Part shown: positions 49,797 through 62,268 of the stretch, piece by piece
Position numbering within the stretch: the stretch's first letter is position 1
How the letters are laid out: each line of letters opens with the position of its first letter
DNA from: Lycocorax pyrrhopterus obiensis
Lineage: Eukaryota > Chordata > Aves > Passeriformes > Paradisaeidae
DNA length: 64,000 nucleotides
Assembly (NCBI GenBank): GCA_014706295.1
Contig: JACSVZ010000007.1
Coordinates: forward strand, 36,120,633-36,184,632
Reading direction: 5' to 3'
Position numbers and translations under genes: made by a program
The notes under the pieces: model-generated
Database searches by the model: none
What the model saw: the letters and a program-made list of their open reading frames with translations, nothing else
What the model was told of the DNA's origin: nothing

Positions 49797-50707
49797 TGTA
49801 TTACAAAAGCTGCAGACAAGACTACCACACCCTGAATGGGGCTCTGAGAGGCCCTGGACCTCTCGCTGATGAACACAAGATAAAGTAACAACTCAGGGCT
49901 GGGGACAGTCACAGAGCACAAGCTTAACACCACAAGAGTGGAGACCACAGCCCCAGGGCTATCAGCTACCAGGCTCTCACAGACCCTTGCACCAAGAGGT
50001 GGGGGGAGAGAGGCTTTGGATATGTGTTGGAAAAGCCTCTGGTGAGAGGCGCAGTGACTGCCCATCCTCCACTGTGCAGAAGAGCCCAGCTGAGGGGCCC
50101 CCTCCCCAGGGGAGAAGCTGCATCCACGTGAAGGACAGAGTGGGTGACACGGCCCATCAAAGGCCCCCCAAAGGGGTCCCCAGACCCTGCACCACAGCAC
50201 CAGAGATGATGCACAGACCCTCAGTGTTGCAAGGGATGGTGTGTCAAACTGGCCCCTGTGAGGGAGGCACGTGGGCATTCCCACCTGCCCAAAGTGTGTA
50301 TTAATCCACCGGATTCTACGCTCTTCGGCGTGTGGCGGCGTGGCGTGGCAACGGTGACAGGGGACCCTCACCACCAGAAGCACAGACGGAGGGGAGCAAC
50401 GAGATGTCATTGGGACCCTCGGATGGGTGATATGCTGTCACCTAACCACTGTCACTCTCTCCCTGTCCCCCCAAGCCCCCACACACACTTCTTCCTCTAT
50501 TTGTTTCTTTCTTCCTTTTCTCTTTCTTTCTCTCTCTTTGCCTCTTTTACTATTAAATAAAATGCATCAATTTTTTGGCACCAACATCTAACCTCGTTTG
50601 GTTTTAATCTCGTTTTTGGATATATTTTGAACCTTCTGAGTTCTTTCCAGTTTATACACAGAGACTTAATTTTCTTTGCTCTTCTGGGTTTAAACCAGAT
50701 CATAACA
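49797..50707 (-). mobile_element. Probable solo LTR, avian ERV, about 0.9 kb
   Basis: GC-rich block with plausible TG...CA limits. The right end, read on the minus strand, begins TGTTATGATCTGGTTTAAAC, like the TGTxRTGGTTTAAAC start of avian ERV LTRs. It is followed by CCAGAAGAGC and, further in, AACCAAACGAGGTTAGATGT and TTGGTGCCAAAAAATTGATG. The left end on plus is TGTATTACAAAAGCTGC. A 36-nt pure pyrimidine tract lies at 50504-50539. I could not find a matching target-site duplication (AAAAC on the left, CCCAC on the right), so one boundary may be wrong or decayed. Long stop-free frames here (for example 49790-50410, 206 codons on minus) show only base composition. Orientation is inferred from the family start motif. 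Confidence 0.65.
50504..50539 (+). repeat. 36-nt polypyrimidine tract
   Basis: Uninterrupted C/T run (TTTC and TCTT units) inside the LTR, capable of triplex (H-DNA) formation and of microsatellite-like length change. Confidence 0.85.
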
Positions 50708-53700
50708 CCCACTCTGCCAATGATGGAGCAAAGCAGGGGGTGCTTAGAACACTTTGGTGCTAGCTTTCAAGGTTGCTCAGAAATTTGTAATGTTTTTTAA
50801 TAGCTTGCAATTACCTTGTATTTTCATTTGTCTGCTGTATTGCTGATACAGAGCCTGAATACATAGTTCACTGGTTGCTGGTTAATTACATGTCATTGAT
50901 GAATCAGTAAACCACTTTGATCATTATTTGATTTAAGCTGCATGAACTGAGCAGTGTTTTCCTACAACAGCTGGTATCTTCCTGTCTGTTCTGAACAAGA
51001 ACGAAATGGTGGAAGCTAACTCTTATTAAGCAGAATACTGTTATTTAAAATTGGAGAAGGCCTTCCATTCATTATGAAGATTTCATGAATTATATTTTTA
51101 AAGAATAATGAAAAAATGTATCTTTAACAGCCTTACTAAAGCACAGAAATATAAGGAACTAATTATATTAGTAATCTTATCATAAATTATGAAATATATT
51201 AATCACATCAACTCCTATTCAGTGAATGAACCTCAAAACCAGTAATTTACAATAAATCTACATCATCAGTGAGACATATTGCAAGTCAACAATGTTTGTG
51301 CTTTGAGGTTTTTTTGACCAACCAGTGTTCAAACCAACACTCTCAACACTCATAGTATGTTATGGAAACTTCATCAGCCTTCTTTCTGAGAGATGGAGTG
51401 GCCAATTACTACTGTCCTCCCTACACAAGCAGCCATGGATGATGTGGACTGTGCATGAACATGCTGGACATAGTTTGAAATCTTACTGTGCATAGAAATT
51501 TTTTTTTTTTTTAATTTGACAGCCAGGTAAAAAACAATTAATTAATGTTTTAGCTAGATTAGAAACTTCTTTATCATTTTCCAGTATAAAATTTTTACTT
51601 GGTTTCAATGTTAAATGGAAATAAATAATAGGTTCATAAAACCTGAGATGAAAAGCATTATGTCATTTTTCTTAGTTTGGGATGTACTCTAAATCATATA
51701 TGTTATGTTTGAGAACTGAATTAAAATCACTTCTCTGTCTAATTTAGAGAAAGTGATTCTGCCAAGGGGATTTTACTGAGATATTCTCCATATAAAGTAG
51801 TTCAATGTAATTGCTTAAACATTCACTGGACAAGACAGAAAAGTCTGATTCAGACACTGCAGTATGGGTATTAGCAAGCTCACCTCGGGGGTAGGACCCC
51901 AAGCTGGAGCACATCTTGGTCATGATTCTTCATTATTTATACCCAGACCACTAGACAACCAAAGTTCATTCATGGATATCACCTACACTAATGTACTGAA
52001 AATGCAGCTGCAAAATATTGCCTCTATACAGCTTCAAGAGCCTCCATTGTGATGTTTCTATACAACATTCTTCTACTTCTCTTGTAGGTACCCATGAATA
52101 ACTGACATGTCATTTGAAAGCATCAATGCAATAATACTGTACTATGTAGATACTATTTTTATTTTATAAACACACATTTTAGGGTGTTCTTTGCAAATTG
52201 CAGTGATAGGCCAGTCCTGCTTCAGTCTATCACAATCTTTTGAATTTTAACAGAACTGAGAACTAAGTAATTCAAGAAGTTTAATTGCAAAGGCAAGGGG
52301 TTCAGGACTACAATCTCAGTCACTCAGCTCTGCTGTGTTATTACATTGTTCCTGTACAAGAAAAGGAAAATTAATGAAAGCTCTTAAGTTCATGGGATGT
52401 TGACCTCCCTTTATAAATCCACCATGAGCAGAAAAGATGAATAAAATGAAGATATTGGGATGCTTAAGAAAATTCTCCTCTGTGCATCCTCAGCTATACA
52501 CTTGTTTAGCCAAATCTGCCACCAGGTAAAGTCAGCAGAGAGCAGGCATATTAAAGGAATGACACATAATGTGAAAAAATTTAGCCTAGCTGCACATTTT
52601 TGGGAGATCAGGATACAGAGTCAGAGAAAATGAACCAACACACAAGAGGTCTAAAATGTGAAATGACAAAATTATGCTGGTCTAGTCATATGTGCAGTAA
52701 AATGAGACTTTGAGTATGACCAACTCCAAAACTATCCCACAAAACATTATAAAGTATTGAAGAACAATAAATAATGAGCTACTCAAGTTCACAAAGGACA
52801 TTTCCCCTGCCTGATATTTCCTAATGGCCAGATATCACAGTGATACAATCCTGGAATAAGACATTAATTAATGTACCTTAAGACACACAAAAAATTCATT
52901 TCATAAATGAAGTGCATGTGAAAATTGAAGGTTGAAATAAAAAACTACTCAGATTCATGGTAGATGTAATTCTATACTAAAGACCATGTCAAGGTCAAAA
53001 GCCTCCCTAAACAGTACTGAAGTTATACCTTTACAGGTGGAAATGGAGGGACTCTATCTTAATGAAATAACTCCAGGATTTGGAGTTTGTGGTGAATAAC
53101 TAAGTCTGACCTTAAATTGTAACATTGTAACCAAGACCTTAACACAAATCTCCAGTAAATGAATAAGAAACTAGTTAGTAGCCAAATAGATGAGACTTTA
53201 CTCCCTTATATGACACAGGTAAGATAGATATTGGAATATTGTATCCTGTCATTATTTTAAAAATTTTGAAAAGTAGGGAAAAAAATCAGAGGAAGTTGAA
53301 AAGTACATGCAAGGATTTCAGGAACTTTACTGCAAAAGACAGTTTGTTCTCTTACCAAACAAAAATTATTTAGTGTCATATATAGACATACAAATGTTTC
53401 AACTCAAGAAAGACAAGATCAGACCAATTCAAGCTAGAAGTGAGCAGTAGTATTTCAATGGTAAACGTGGTTCACCACTAACATAACCAACAGCACAAGA
53501 TTTTCCATTTGTCAGGAGTGAAAACAAAAGTTTTTTTCCTAAATTTCCTAAATGGAAATATTGATTCCTTATTTAAAAATACTTTTCTACTCCACTTTCA
53601 AATGAAACATTTTTCCTTATTTCACCGTTCAATATTTTCTAAACATTTGTGTCAATTAATAAGTAAAACCACTATCAAAACTGAATTATTTAATTTATTA

Positions 53701-54304
53701 AAAACTAAAAATATATATTAATTTTCCTAGATATTTGTCCATTTCCTGTGCAAATCTCTATCTATCACTTTAGCCATGACACAGAGATTTTAATGTGGAA
53801 TAAACAGGCCATAGATTTCTGCAAATATAAAATACAGGTGATCTCCATACCCAACATTCAATGGGCTTCTTTTCATAATACTCTCAAATGCTCATGAAAC
53901 CTGGGGACTCCACATCTCATTGTATCATAAGTAACTTCTATTTCCTGCTTTCAAAATAATGACATGTAATAAATTTAAGATCTTGATAGCTGGATAACCA
54001 TACCCCCAACCTCTCCATTTTCTATTTCTGCACGTATTTACTCATATATAAGCGAACTAAATTTTTGCAGTTGTTTATCCCTGCTAGAGACCTTAGGATT
54101 GACTTATGCAGGTTTTATTTTAGCTTTATTAATTGCTCTTTGGAAGAAGCAGGAACATAAATAAGAGAATGATTGCTGTTGTAACAGGAAGAGATAATCT
54201 GTTATTAGTCATAAAAGCTGGCAGGATAACAGAGAAAACTTCTAAAGAAAAATCAATTTAGCAAGACTTCTCTACATTTGCTCACCACAGCACTTACTCC
54301 AAAA
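50708..54304. other. AT-rich non-coding stretch without a gene
   Basis: No gene or transposon recognised. It contains a T14 run (51499-51512). Reading frames are short. The plus-strand frame at 53509-53721 is AT-driven, with K, N, F and L dominating. Confidence 0.5.
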
Positions 54305-54473
54305 GCCAAAGAATTTAAATGCACCTATAAAAGGTGCATTAATTAAATTTTAAAAATCAAGTTTGTAAGTACAAGCTGAGGAAACTAAGCAGAAAGGAAC
54401 TTAATAGGATGGTGCCAGTACACAGTCATCACGCCTCCTCAGCAAAAGGATTGAATGATTTATTTTGTTAGGA
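54305..54473 (+). repeat. Local duplicate B (first copy)
   Basis: Begins GCCAAAGAATTTAAATGCACC and ends at about TTATTTTGTTAGGAC. It matches 55803-55975 in the same orientation with landmark blocks in order: CCAAAGAATTTAAAT, AAACTAAGCAGAAAG, TACACAGTCATCAC, CCTCCTCAGCAAAAGGAT and TTATTTTGTT. Similarity is well below identity, with small indels. It encloses a 9-bp-stem hairpin at 54318-54340. Confidence 0.85.
54318..54340. repeat. Hairpin in duplicate B
   Basis: AATGCACCT (54318-54326) and AGGTGCATT (54332-54340) pair perfectly around the loop ATAAA. The corresponding segment of the second copy (about 55816-55840) has lost most of the pairing. Confidence 0.85.
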
Positions 54474-55526
54474 CCAAACCTATGGTAAAGGTGCTTTGCA
54501 TTAGCATTTTGTGTCTCTCTAATGTAGCTGCAAAACAAATCAACTTTCTTAAGTCTCATTAAACTCAAGAACCTGTTACAGATAAAATGTCAAGCAAAGA
54601 ATTTACCTTTCACGTAATTTAAAAAATTCTTAAAGCACAACCAAAATGCAACAAACAACTATTACTACTAGTCTAGTTACAGAGATAGGAACACACTTGA
54701 AATAAGAAAGGAGTTGCTTAATGGTATTACAGTTAAAAGCTGTCATCCAGCGAGATCTCCCATTATAGACCTCTCTTTTTTTGGTGTTATCTCCACCCTT
54801 CCACTGCTCCTGGGTCTTAAGGTCAACAGATTTGGACAAGACGGAAAAAGTTTGGAAATATGTGAGGAGTGTGACGATATTGACAGAGGCACAGAATGTT
54901 GCTACTGACAGTTTTCCCTTTCTCCTCACTCCTGTGTCCACTTGAGCACACTCTTCTAAGGGGTTTTAACACATTTTAGACCTTGATCTTTTTTTACTGG
55001 TCCATAACTTCATGTTACAAACAATTTTCCTTTATAAGGTGCATTGTATATGTTAGACTATGATCATTCACCCTTTCTGTTACCCAAAAGTTACCTTTGT
55101 TCAGCTTCTAAGTTTGTATTTTTTTAGTAACAGTCCACTGGTGGATATTCATGAAGCCTCTGTTTATCAGCTTGTGTTCACATTTACAAGGTCTCTGCCG
55201 TCAATCCTAACCTGTAACTCCTTTACACCACAACATCATCATAGTGCAGAAATAACTCACTCTTGCAGAGCACAACCACTTGTTATGTCTGCTAGCACCA
55301 AAGCTATTAATGATAATTATTCCACACAGTTATATGAAGGTAAATAGAACTGAAGCTAGATAACAGCCACCTGGTCATCAAACAATTATTGCTACAGCTA
55401 AGTAAGCTAAACCTAAATTCCGAGAGAAAACACACCAGACAACACAAGTGTGACAGCCACAAGCATGCTGATGTCTGTGCTGTTCACTGACTACAGAGTT
55501 AACACTCTGGTAGAAGGGATGTTGGT

Positions 55527-55800
55527 TCTGTCATACACAAACACACACATAACACTCACACATATGTATTCATAACAAAGCTTATCTTAAAGGAAAAAAT
55601 TGCACGCAGCTATTCTTCATTAAAGATATTTTATATATATAATGTTAAAGGTATTCTAGCAATTTATCTAAAGCCGTGATTTGAGGTTATTAAAAAGTAG
55701 CATAGCATTTTTGTGTTCAAAACCCCTTATTTGATTTAAGGATCATACCAACATTTTAATTAAACAGTTCTGAAGCTGCTAATAATATCCCATTAAAATG
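55527..55800 (+). repeat. Local duplicate A (first copy)
   Basis: Matches 57522-57793 in the same orientation. Shared blocks in order are CATACACAAACACAC/CATGCATAAACACAC, GTATTCATAA, TATCTAAAGCCGTGA/TATCCAAAGCCATGA, GTGTTCAAAA, TTATTTGATTTAAGGAT, CCAACATTxTAATxAAA, CTGAAGC and CTAATAATATCxCATTAAAA. It abuts duplicate B' directly. Confidence 0.88.
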
Positions 55801-55802
55801 AC

Positions 55803-55975
55803 GCCAAAGAATTTAAATATACCTATTAAAGAGTGCACTGGCATTAACTAAATATGAAGATCCAGTTGGTAAGTATAAGTTTAAGAAACTAAGCAGAAAG
55901 AAGCTGAACAGCATGATGTTGGTACACAGTCATCACACCTCCTCAGCAAAAGGATAAAATAAATTATTTTGTTGG
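55803..55975 (+). repeat. Local duplicate B' (second copy)
   Basis: Second copy of B. It starts exactly where A ends, so A-B' is one continuous block of about 450 bp. The shared CCTCCTCAGCAAAAGGAT and TTATTTTGTT blocks close the match. Confidence 0.85.
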
Positions 55976-57521
55976 ACTACAGGGACCCTTCTAATATTTT
56001 TCCTGTAGGAAATGGGTTTGTAACAAAATTGTAATTTCTTACACAGTGTAAGAGCTTTTTGTGCATCCTGTATTTGTGAATGTCAATAAAGCCCCAATTA
56101 ATGCAAATCTTTCCAGTTATAAACGAGGTCTTCACCATAGTCCAAGCTCCTTCATCAGCTCCCATAACGGAGAACTAATACTTGATGTTCCTAAACTATT
56201 GGGAACCACCATATTCACTGTTAAAGAGAATATTGCCCATGAGTTGCAAAACACCTATCTGATAGATTGTTCAGAGGTCTCCTCTTTATTGGCAAACGCT
56301 AAATAAAAGGCAAAACATCTGACTAGTCCTTGGCTAATTTTGCTTCTCCATGGAAAATCTTACTCTCATCTGGGTTCTTAAAACACTGGCAACTGCTTCT
56401 TACAGCATGGGCTACCACCTGCACAACATCCTGCACAATGTTTCCTGCAGTCTTGAGGCTGAAAGGTAAAAAAGAGTTTCAGCCATTTCTGCTTCCCTGA
56501 GGAAACAGCAGACTTTCTACTCTGTAGACAACAAGGAAGGGATCTGGGATTTTGACTTTCAGCTTAAATTTAGACAGGTTAAACCCTCTGTTCTGCTACA
56601 GACACAATATAAAATGTGAAAAACCCTCAGAATAAGCCAGGAAAAAAAATTCTGCAAATGCTTTACCGTCTCCTGGGAACTAGTATAATCTCACTGCTCT
56701 AAAAATTTATGAAGTGAGTTTGCAAGAATATTTGGGACGTGTATGCAATCAATTGAATCTTGCTTAAGTAAAGATGCGGGTAGAATGTCCTGCAACTAAC
56801 ACGGCTTTTCCATTACCAAAAATTTTTCAAGTGATGACAAGAGAAACTTGCAGAATCAGAATTTCAATAACCTCCTCCATATGTCTGAACAGAAAAGAAC
56901 TAGAACCAGAAGGAAATTAAAATTCATAGTGTTTCCTGTCTTTACTTCAATATTTGCAACCAGAAAAAAGCATTACAAAACAGGGTACAAAACTTTTCCT
57001 ACATGCTGTTCTTGACATTTACAAAGTTTACATGAATCTGCGCAGGATGAGCCAAAAGACTGCAGATCGGAAAGTTCAAGGCAGATGCTAACTCAAGTAT
57101 GGCAGCCACGTATTGCCATACTGAGCCTTTTTGCAGAGGCCTCTGCAGGAACAGGCTTGTTAAGGGCAAATGACGGAATGAATATGGGTCTATAAGAAAC
57201 TGTACTAATAAAGTAGTGGTGAAGGCTGGGACTGTAAGTCAGGATGGCATACATTCTGTTAGGCAAGGTACTAAACAATAAAAAATAATTTGCGAAAAGA
57301 CCTTGCTGTAGCTTTTTCAATACAGTGCCAAATAAAGAATTAATTTTAGCTAGACAGGGACTTTTCACTTTTCTTTAAAATTTAGACCAACAAGAGGAAC
57401 AACTAGTTTGCTTTTAAAGAACCACATTTTAAAAATACATTGAGAATTACACACAAGTAAGTACATTCTACATTCTTACTTAAAAGGTTAAATTTTAGAA
57501 ATTAGCCTCTGATCCAACTGG
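55976..57521. other. Non-coding stretch between duplicates
   Basis: About 1.5 kb between B' and A'. By eye it shares no homology with the 1.05 kb between B and A. No gene is recognised. The frames at 56061-56306 and 57093-57368 have no recognisable motif. Confidence 0.45.
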
Positions 57522-57793
57522 TCTCAGTCATGCATAAACACACAAAAGTATTCATAAAAAAGCTGTATCTTCAGGAAAAAAATACATACAGCTCTTCATC
57601 ATAAAAAGATACCTTACATATACAATATTAAATCATCCCAATACTTTATCCAAAGCCATGAGTTAAGGGTATTTTAAAAAAATAGAAAATAAACATCCTT
57701 GCGGTGTTCAAAAACCTTTATTTGATTTAAGGATGATGCCAACATTCTAATCAAATGGTACTGAAGCAACTAATAATATCTCATTAAAACAAT
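57522..57793 (+). repeat. Local duplicate A' (second copy)
   Basis: Second copy of A, without a following B. Homology fades after CATTAAAACAATGC, close to the A/B' junction in the other copy. Confidence 0.86.
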
Positions 57794-60081
57794 GCTATAA
57801 AGGTTGAGTCTGCTGGGGATAAAGATGGATTATGTAAAATCACATCTCTCTGTCTGTCTTCCAAGGCTTTGGAAAAGATTTTGTAGTGTTCATGGACCAG
57901 GAAAGCAAGTTTCTGTACCTGACATTAAACATATGTCATTGTAACAGCACAAAAAGTTCAAGGTGAATCTTTCACAGTGATCACTTCCTTGATAGCACGG
58001 TTAAAAAAAAGTCTTGTCACCTCTAAGAAGAATCGGTAACATTTTCAAATCACTCAGTATCATCAGAATCCTTGGTTTTTGCTCAGCTTTCTTGAAAGCA
58101 ATTTATTCTCTCAAACCCGCCAAGGGACATGTCTGGAAGATCACTACAAAGTTTAAATTCAAATTAAACAAGATGGTTTCCTTTTAATAAATATCAGGAA
58201 AGAAGGCACAGGCATCCCCACTGATTATTCATTTGGTTTCCATCTCATTCTGCCCTTATTCTGAAATTTTGGGCCCTAGCTCCAAAACACTGGCTCAATT
58301 GTGCTAGGATAAATATAGAATGTGGGTTTGGGTTTTTTTCATTATGAAGTCATCAAAACTATACTGATCTGGATATTCTTAGGACATACCTCAAAGTAAT
58401 CCACAAAGACTCGGTTGATAAAAAATACTGAAAAATATTGACTATTCATGACAAATTCTGTGGGTTCTTAAAAATACTGTAATTTTGGTATGTGCTTTTA
58501 TTCTAAAGTGAATTAAAAAAAAACGAAACAAAAACCAAAACAAACAAAAATGGTCTTTCCAAGAGACTCACAAGTAACAGAGCACACATTCTAATATAAT
58601 ATGTTCTTCTTCTTTTTGTTTTGCTTTGAGTTTGGGGGGTTTTTCAGTAACTTTTTATAGGGGGCAATAGGTGTTGAAGTCCTTTCACACATCAGCTAAA
58701 TCATAGGTGAGTTAAAGAAAGCACAGCTCTATTACACAAGCTGAAGAAAGTGTTTGATGCCTGCCAATTTTGATATAAGCCATCAGAAATGCCCTTCAAA
58801 AATCATTACACTCTTAGGCTTTCAATTGACTGAAACAGTTTGTAAAATCAAAAAGAAATGCTTTATTTCAGAGTAGAGGGGACATAAGTCCTAGTGGCTT
58901 GAACTTTTAAATACCTCCTTTTAATAACCTCCTTCACTATTCTCCAATCAGTTTTTATGAGCTGAGCAAAATAATGCCAGCTTCAGCCCTTAAATAAGAG
59001 CTGTGGTTTAAGAATTGTTTTTCTTTAACCCTGAAATACAGTCTACCTAATTATGATCATTGCTGTGCCTCTTCCTTTAAAAGAATATTGACCCTTCTTG
59101 TAGCTGACACTGGAAGAGCTTGGGTTCCTGTAGTGGCAGCTCTGGGGCACATAGCATTCAAAGGACCACAGATTAGAATTCACTGGGAGGGGGAAAAAAA
59201 GAGCAAAATTAAACATGAAAAGCAGAGAGCTGCCCAAAGTCTCGACAATGCTGCATTCACACTGTGATGTGGGAGACCAGCCACAGGTGATAGAAGCTAA
59301 CCTTGGTCCCCGACAATAGCTGGTTTATAATAGGGGTGATGCCCTCAATCTCAGAGGAAGGGATTTGTGGAGCATCACTCACAAGCGCTCTCTGGGAGCA
59401 AGTGTGCTGTACTACTCTGATCTTTCAGAAGAGTAAAAACTCCTGCGAAGGTAAGACTAGCTTGAACAATCTAGTTAAATGTATGTGAGGCTAGGAAGCA
59501 GAATTAAATGAGAGAGGATGGCAGTCCAGATTGCAGTGGTGAGAAAATGAATGGTGCTAAGGAGATCAGTGAAATGCTCCATGCTTTGAAAAGAAACTTG
59601 CCCAAATATCCCTTCCAAACCCACTATTACCAGAAATACAACTGTAAAAAAAAATATATATATATAGGCAGACAGCAATAGTTTCAAAGGAGCTCCTCTA
59701 TCTCACTTCTTTTAATGTTATCTATTGTCTGCTGGAGGATTTTTCTAAATCAAGTTCACAGAGGAGAAAAACACAGAGATATTAATTTAACTAAGGCAAT
59801 TCTTGCATCTTCTTCCTTCCAAAAGTGAGAAGTTTTAGGCATCTCTTTAAAGGAAAATATAATTCTGTGCAAGTAGTCCACAATTTTTTTAAGTGTTTGC
59901 TTTTTACTCTCTGGAGGCCTCTGAGACACACTGGAGTATCTGCAAAAAATAAATTAAAAAATGTTTTAACATCAGCTCAGTTATGTTGTTCACACCCTGA
60001 CCAAGAAATATCCATGCAGTCACAAAGACATGACATTTCACACTAGGGGAATGGGAATGAGCAGATGGGTACAGTGCAAGA
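57794..60081. other. Non-coding stretch without a gene
   Basis: No gene or transposon recognised. It contains an A-rich tract (58515-58550) and an A9(TA)6 microsatellite at 59646-59666. Confidence 0.5.
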
Positions 60082-60211
60082 CAGTGTTCAAGGCCAGGTT
60101 GGATGGGGCTTCGAACAACCTGGTCTAGTGAAAGGTGTCTCTGCGCATGGCAGTGGGGCTGGAACTAGATAATGTTTAAGGTCCCTTCCAACTCAAACCA
60201 TTCTATGATTG
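60082..60211 (+). mobile_element. CR1 LINE 3'-terminal fragment
   Basis: Clear CR1 3' end on the plus strand. It reads TGTTCAAGGCCAGGTTGGAT, GGGGCTTCGAACAACCTGGT, CTAGTGAAAGGTGTC, TGGCAGTGGGGCTGGAACTA, and closes with GGTCCCTTCCAACTCAAACC and ATTCTATGATTG. This is close to the standard avian CR1 tail, so the copy is younger than the 13996-14312 fragment. Extreme 5' truncation leaves only 130 bp. Confidence 0.93.
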
Positions 60212-62268
60212 TCTTAAGCTCTTAATACTGATGGGTCTGTGTAATGAAATCTACAAAGTAGAAGTAAAACCTAGGAGACAATTTACAACACAGATCAGCT
60301 TCTTCATCTGATGTAAATCACTCTAGCCGCAGGTCACCAAAGGTTTGAAATAATTTTGCACCAGATGTTAAGTTGATAAAGCTTATTCTGATATAAAAAC
60401 TAACAGTTTATTTTGAGAGTTTACTCTGATAGGGCCAAACCAGCACAAACTCCTAATATTTTTAGAGGACTTACATGTAGAAAAGCTATCCTTTTCAGGT
60501 ATTTTGATGATGATATAAACCAAGTAACTCCATTTTTAACTACAGTACAAACCCTAGGTAAAAATAAGGCAAAGAGTTTTCCTGTTTATTCCACATCTCT
60601 TCCTGGTTTTCTTATTTAGCCCTAGAATTTAAAGTGTTTTAATGCTTGGTTTTTATGATTAAGAAAACATTTTCTTTAAAAAAAATAATAACAAGATAGC
60701 CGGTTCTTATATTCAGCTCTTCTCTTCAATCTCAGAACTTCTAATCCATTTTTGCTATCTTCACCAGTTATGCTTGCTTTACTTCAGGAATAGAGTTTAA
60801 TTAAATACTCACAATATTTGCTGTAAAAATATTCCATAATTTCTGTGATGGCTAAAATAAGATTACAGTCATCCAACCTGTATTTCAATGAAATGTTTAA
60901 TTATCTCTGTACAAAACAGGTGAAATCATAAAACATACTTTCTAAAGGAGATAATAAGCTTTAATTCATGATATTTACAACCAAGGGGAATCATATTAAG
61001 TGCAGATGTTAATTTACCACAACAAGACGGGTCTACTGCTAACTACTCCTTCTTTTAAAAAGAAAAACATTTGAAATAATTATTTTAACTGCAGGTGTTG
61101 GTAATGGCTCAGCAGGAACAAAAGTATTTAAAACCCATCCTATCTTTCAGCTGTGTTTGCAACCACAGCTTTATTCATTCCAACAATAGATAAAACATTA
61201 CTAAAAGCAGCTTGTTTACATCCTCGTCAACAGAAGAAAGACATAATTTGGGGCCCACGGGCCTGAAGTGTGCTTATTGTTCTGACTCAAAAGCCTTTCA
61301 AATATTGTGATTGAAATGACCATAGCCAAAAACCTAGGGACAGAGAAAAAAATTATTTTTTGTTTGTTTTCTAGTTCCTTATCCACTCATCTATATTGTG
61401 TTCTGACACCCTAAAAATTATCAATTCTAATTCATTTATTTTTATGCTGGGTTTGGCTTCAATTTCTTTCTGATTAATATGAAAATAAGTTTGTTAGTCT
61501 CATGCTTCTCCTACCTGAGTGCTAGCTGGAAAATGCACAGAACCATTTGGTCCAAGTCATCACAACTGAAAGATTCCTCTCAGGAGAAAACAAAGCACTT
61601 GTAAAAAAAACCTTTTTTTCTTTTTTTTTCCTGAAAAAAGCCAATGTGAAACCTTAATAACATTCTTAAAATTATTTACTATAAAAGATTTACCATTCGT
61701 AATGTAAATATTAATTTTCATATGAAATAAAATTTTTAACCTGGAAAGTATTTTCTAATTAGAAAATGTATTTCTGCACAATTCCAGATTGTCATGCCAA
61801 TCAAGTAGCAATCTACTTAACCATTACATCCAATGATGAAAGGACAGTTATAAATCTAAATTTAAATGTTAAGGAAGGTTAGGAGATACACTCACAATAT
61901 TATTTGCATATTCCCTTACTTTATCTTCCCAAGAAAATTGATTATTGCTTAAAGTAAGACTCGAGATTCAAGAACCATGCACTAATTAGGGAAAATTTTA
62001 AGACTAAAAGCAAGTCTTTTTATCAGATTACTCTTGATTATTACAGGCTTCAGAAAATGGGGCTGATAACTGCTCATATATGCATATCCCTCCTTAGAAG
62101 GTATGAGGTTTATCTGAGCATACTGTAAAATGTGCTAAAAAAGGTGTGACAATAGGACAAACTAAAATCAACAATTTTAATGCAAGAACTATCAACTTTT
62201 TTCCTGATCTCAATTTATCATAAAGCTCAAGCTGTCCAATTCCAGCTGATGGATCCACTTGGATGGTG
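60212..62268. other. AT-rich non-coding stretch without a gene
   Basis: Nothing recognisable. It has poly(A/T)-rich patches, for example around 61603-61640. Reading frames are short and featureless. Confidence 0.5.

Noticed and set aside
49790..50410. 206-codon minus-strand open frame
   Set aside because: Lies within the probable LTR, has no domain, and its Pro/Ser/Cys-rich content follows base composition.
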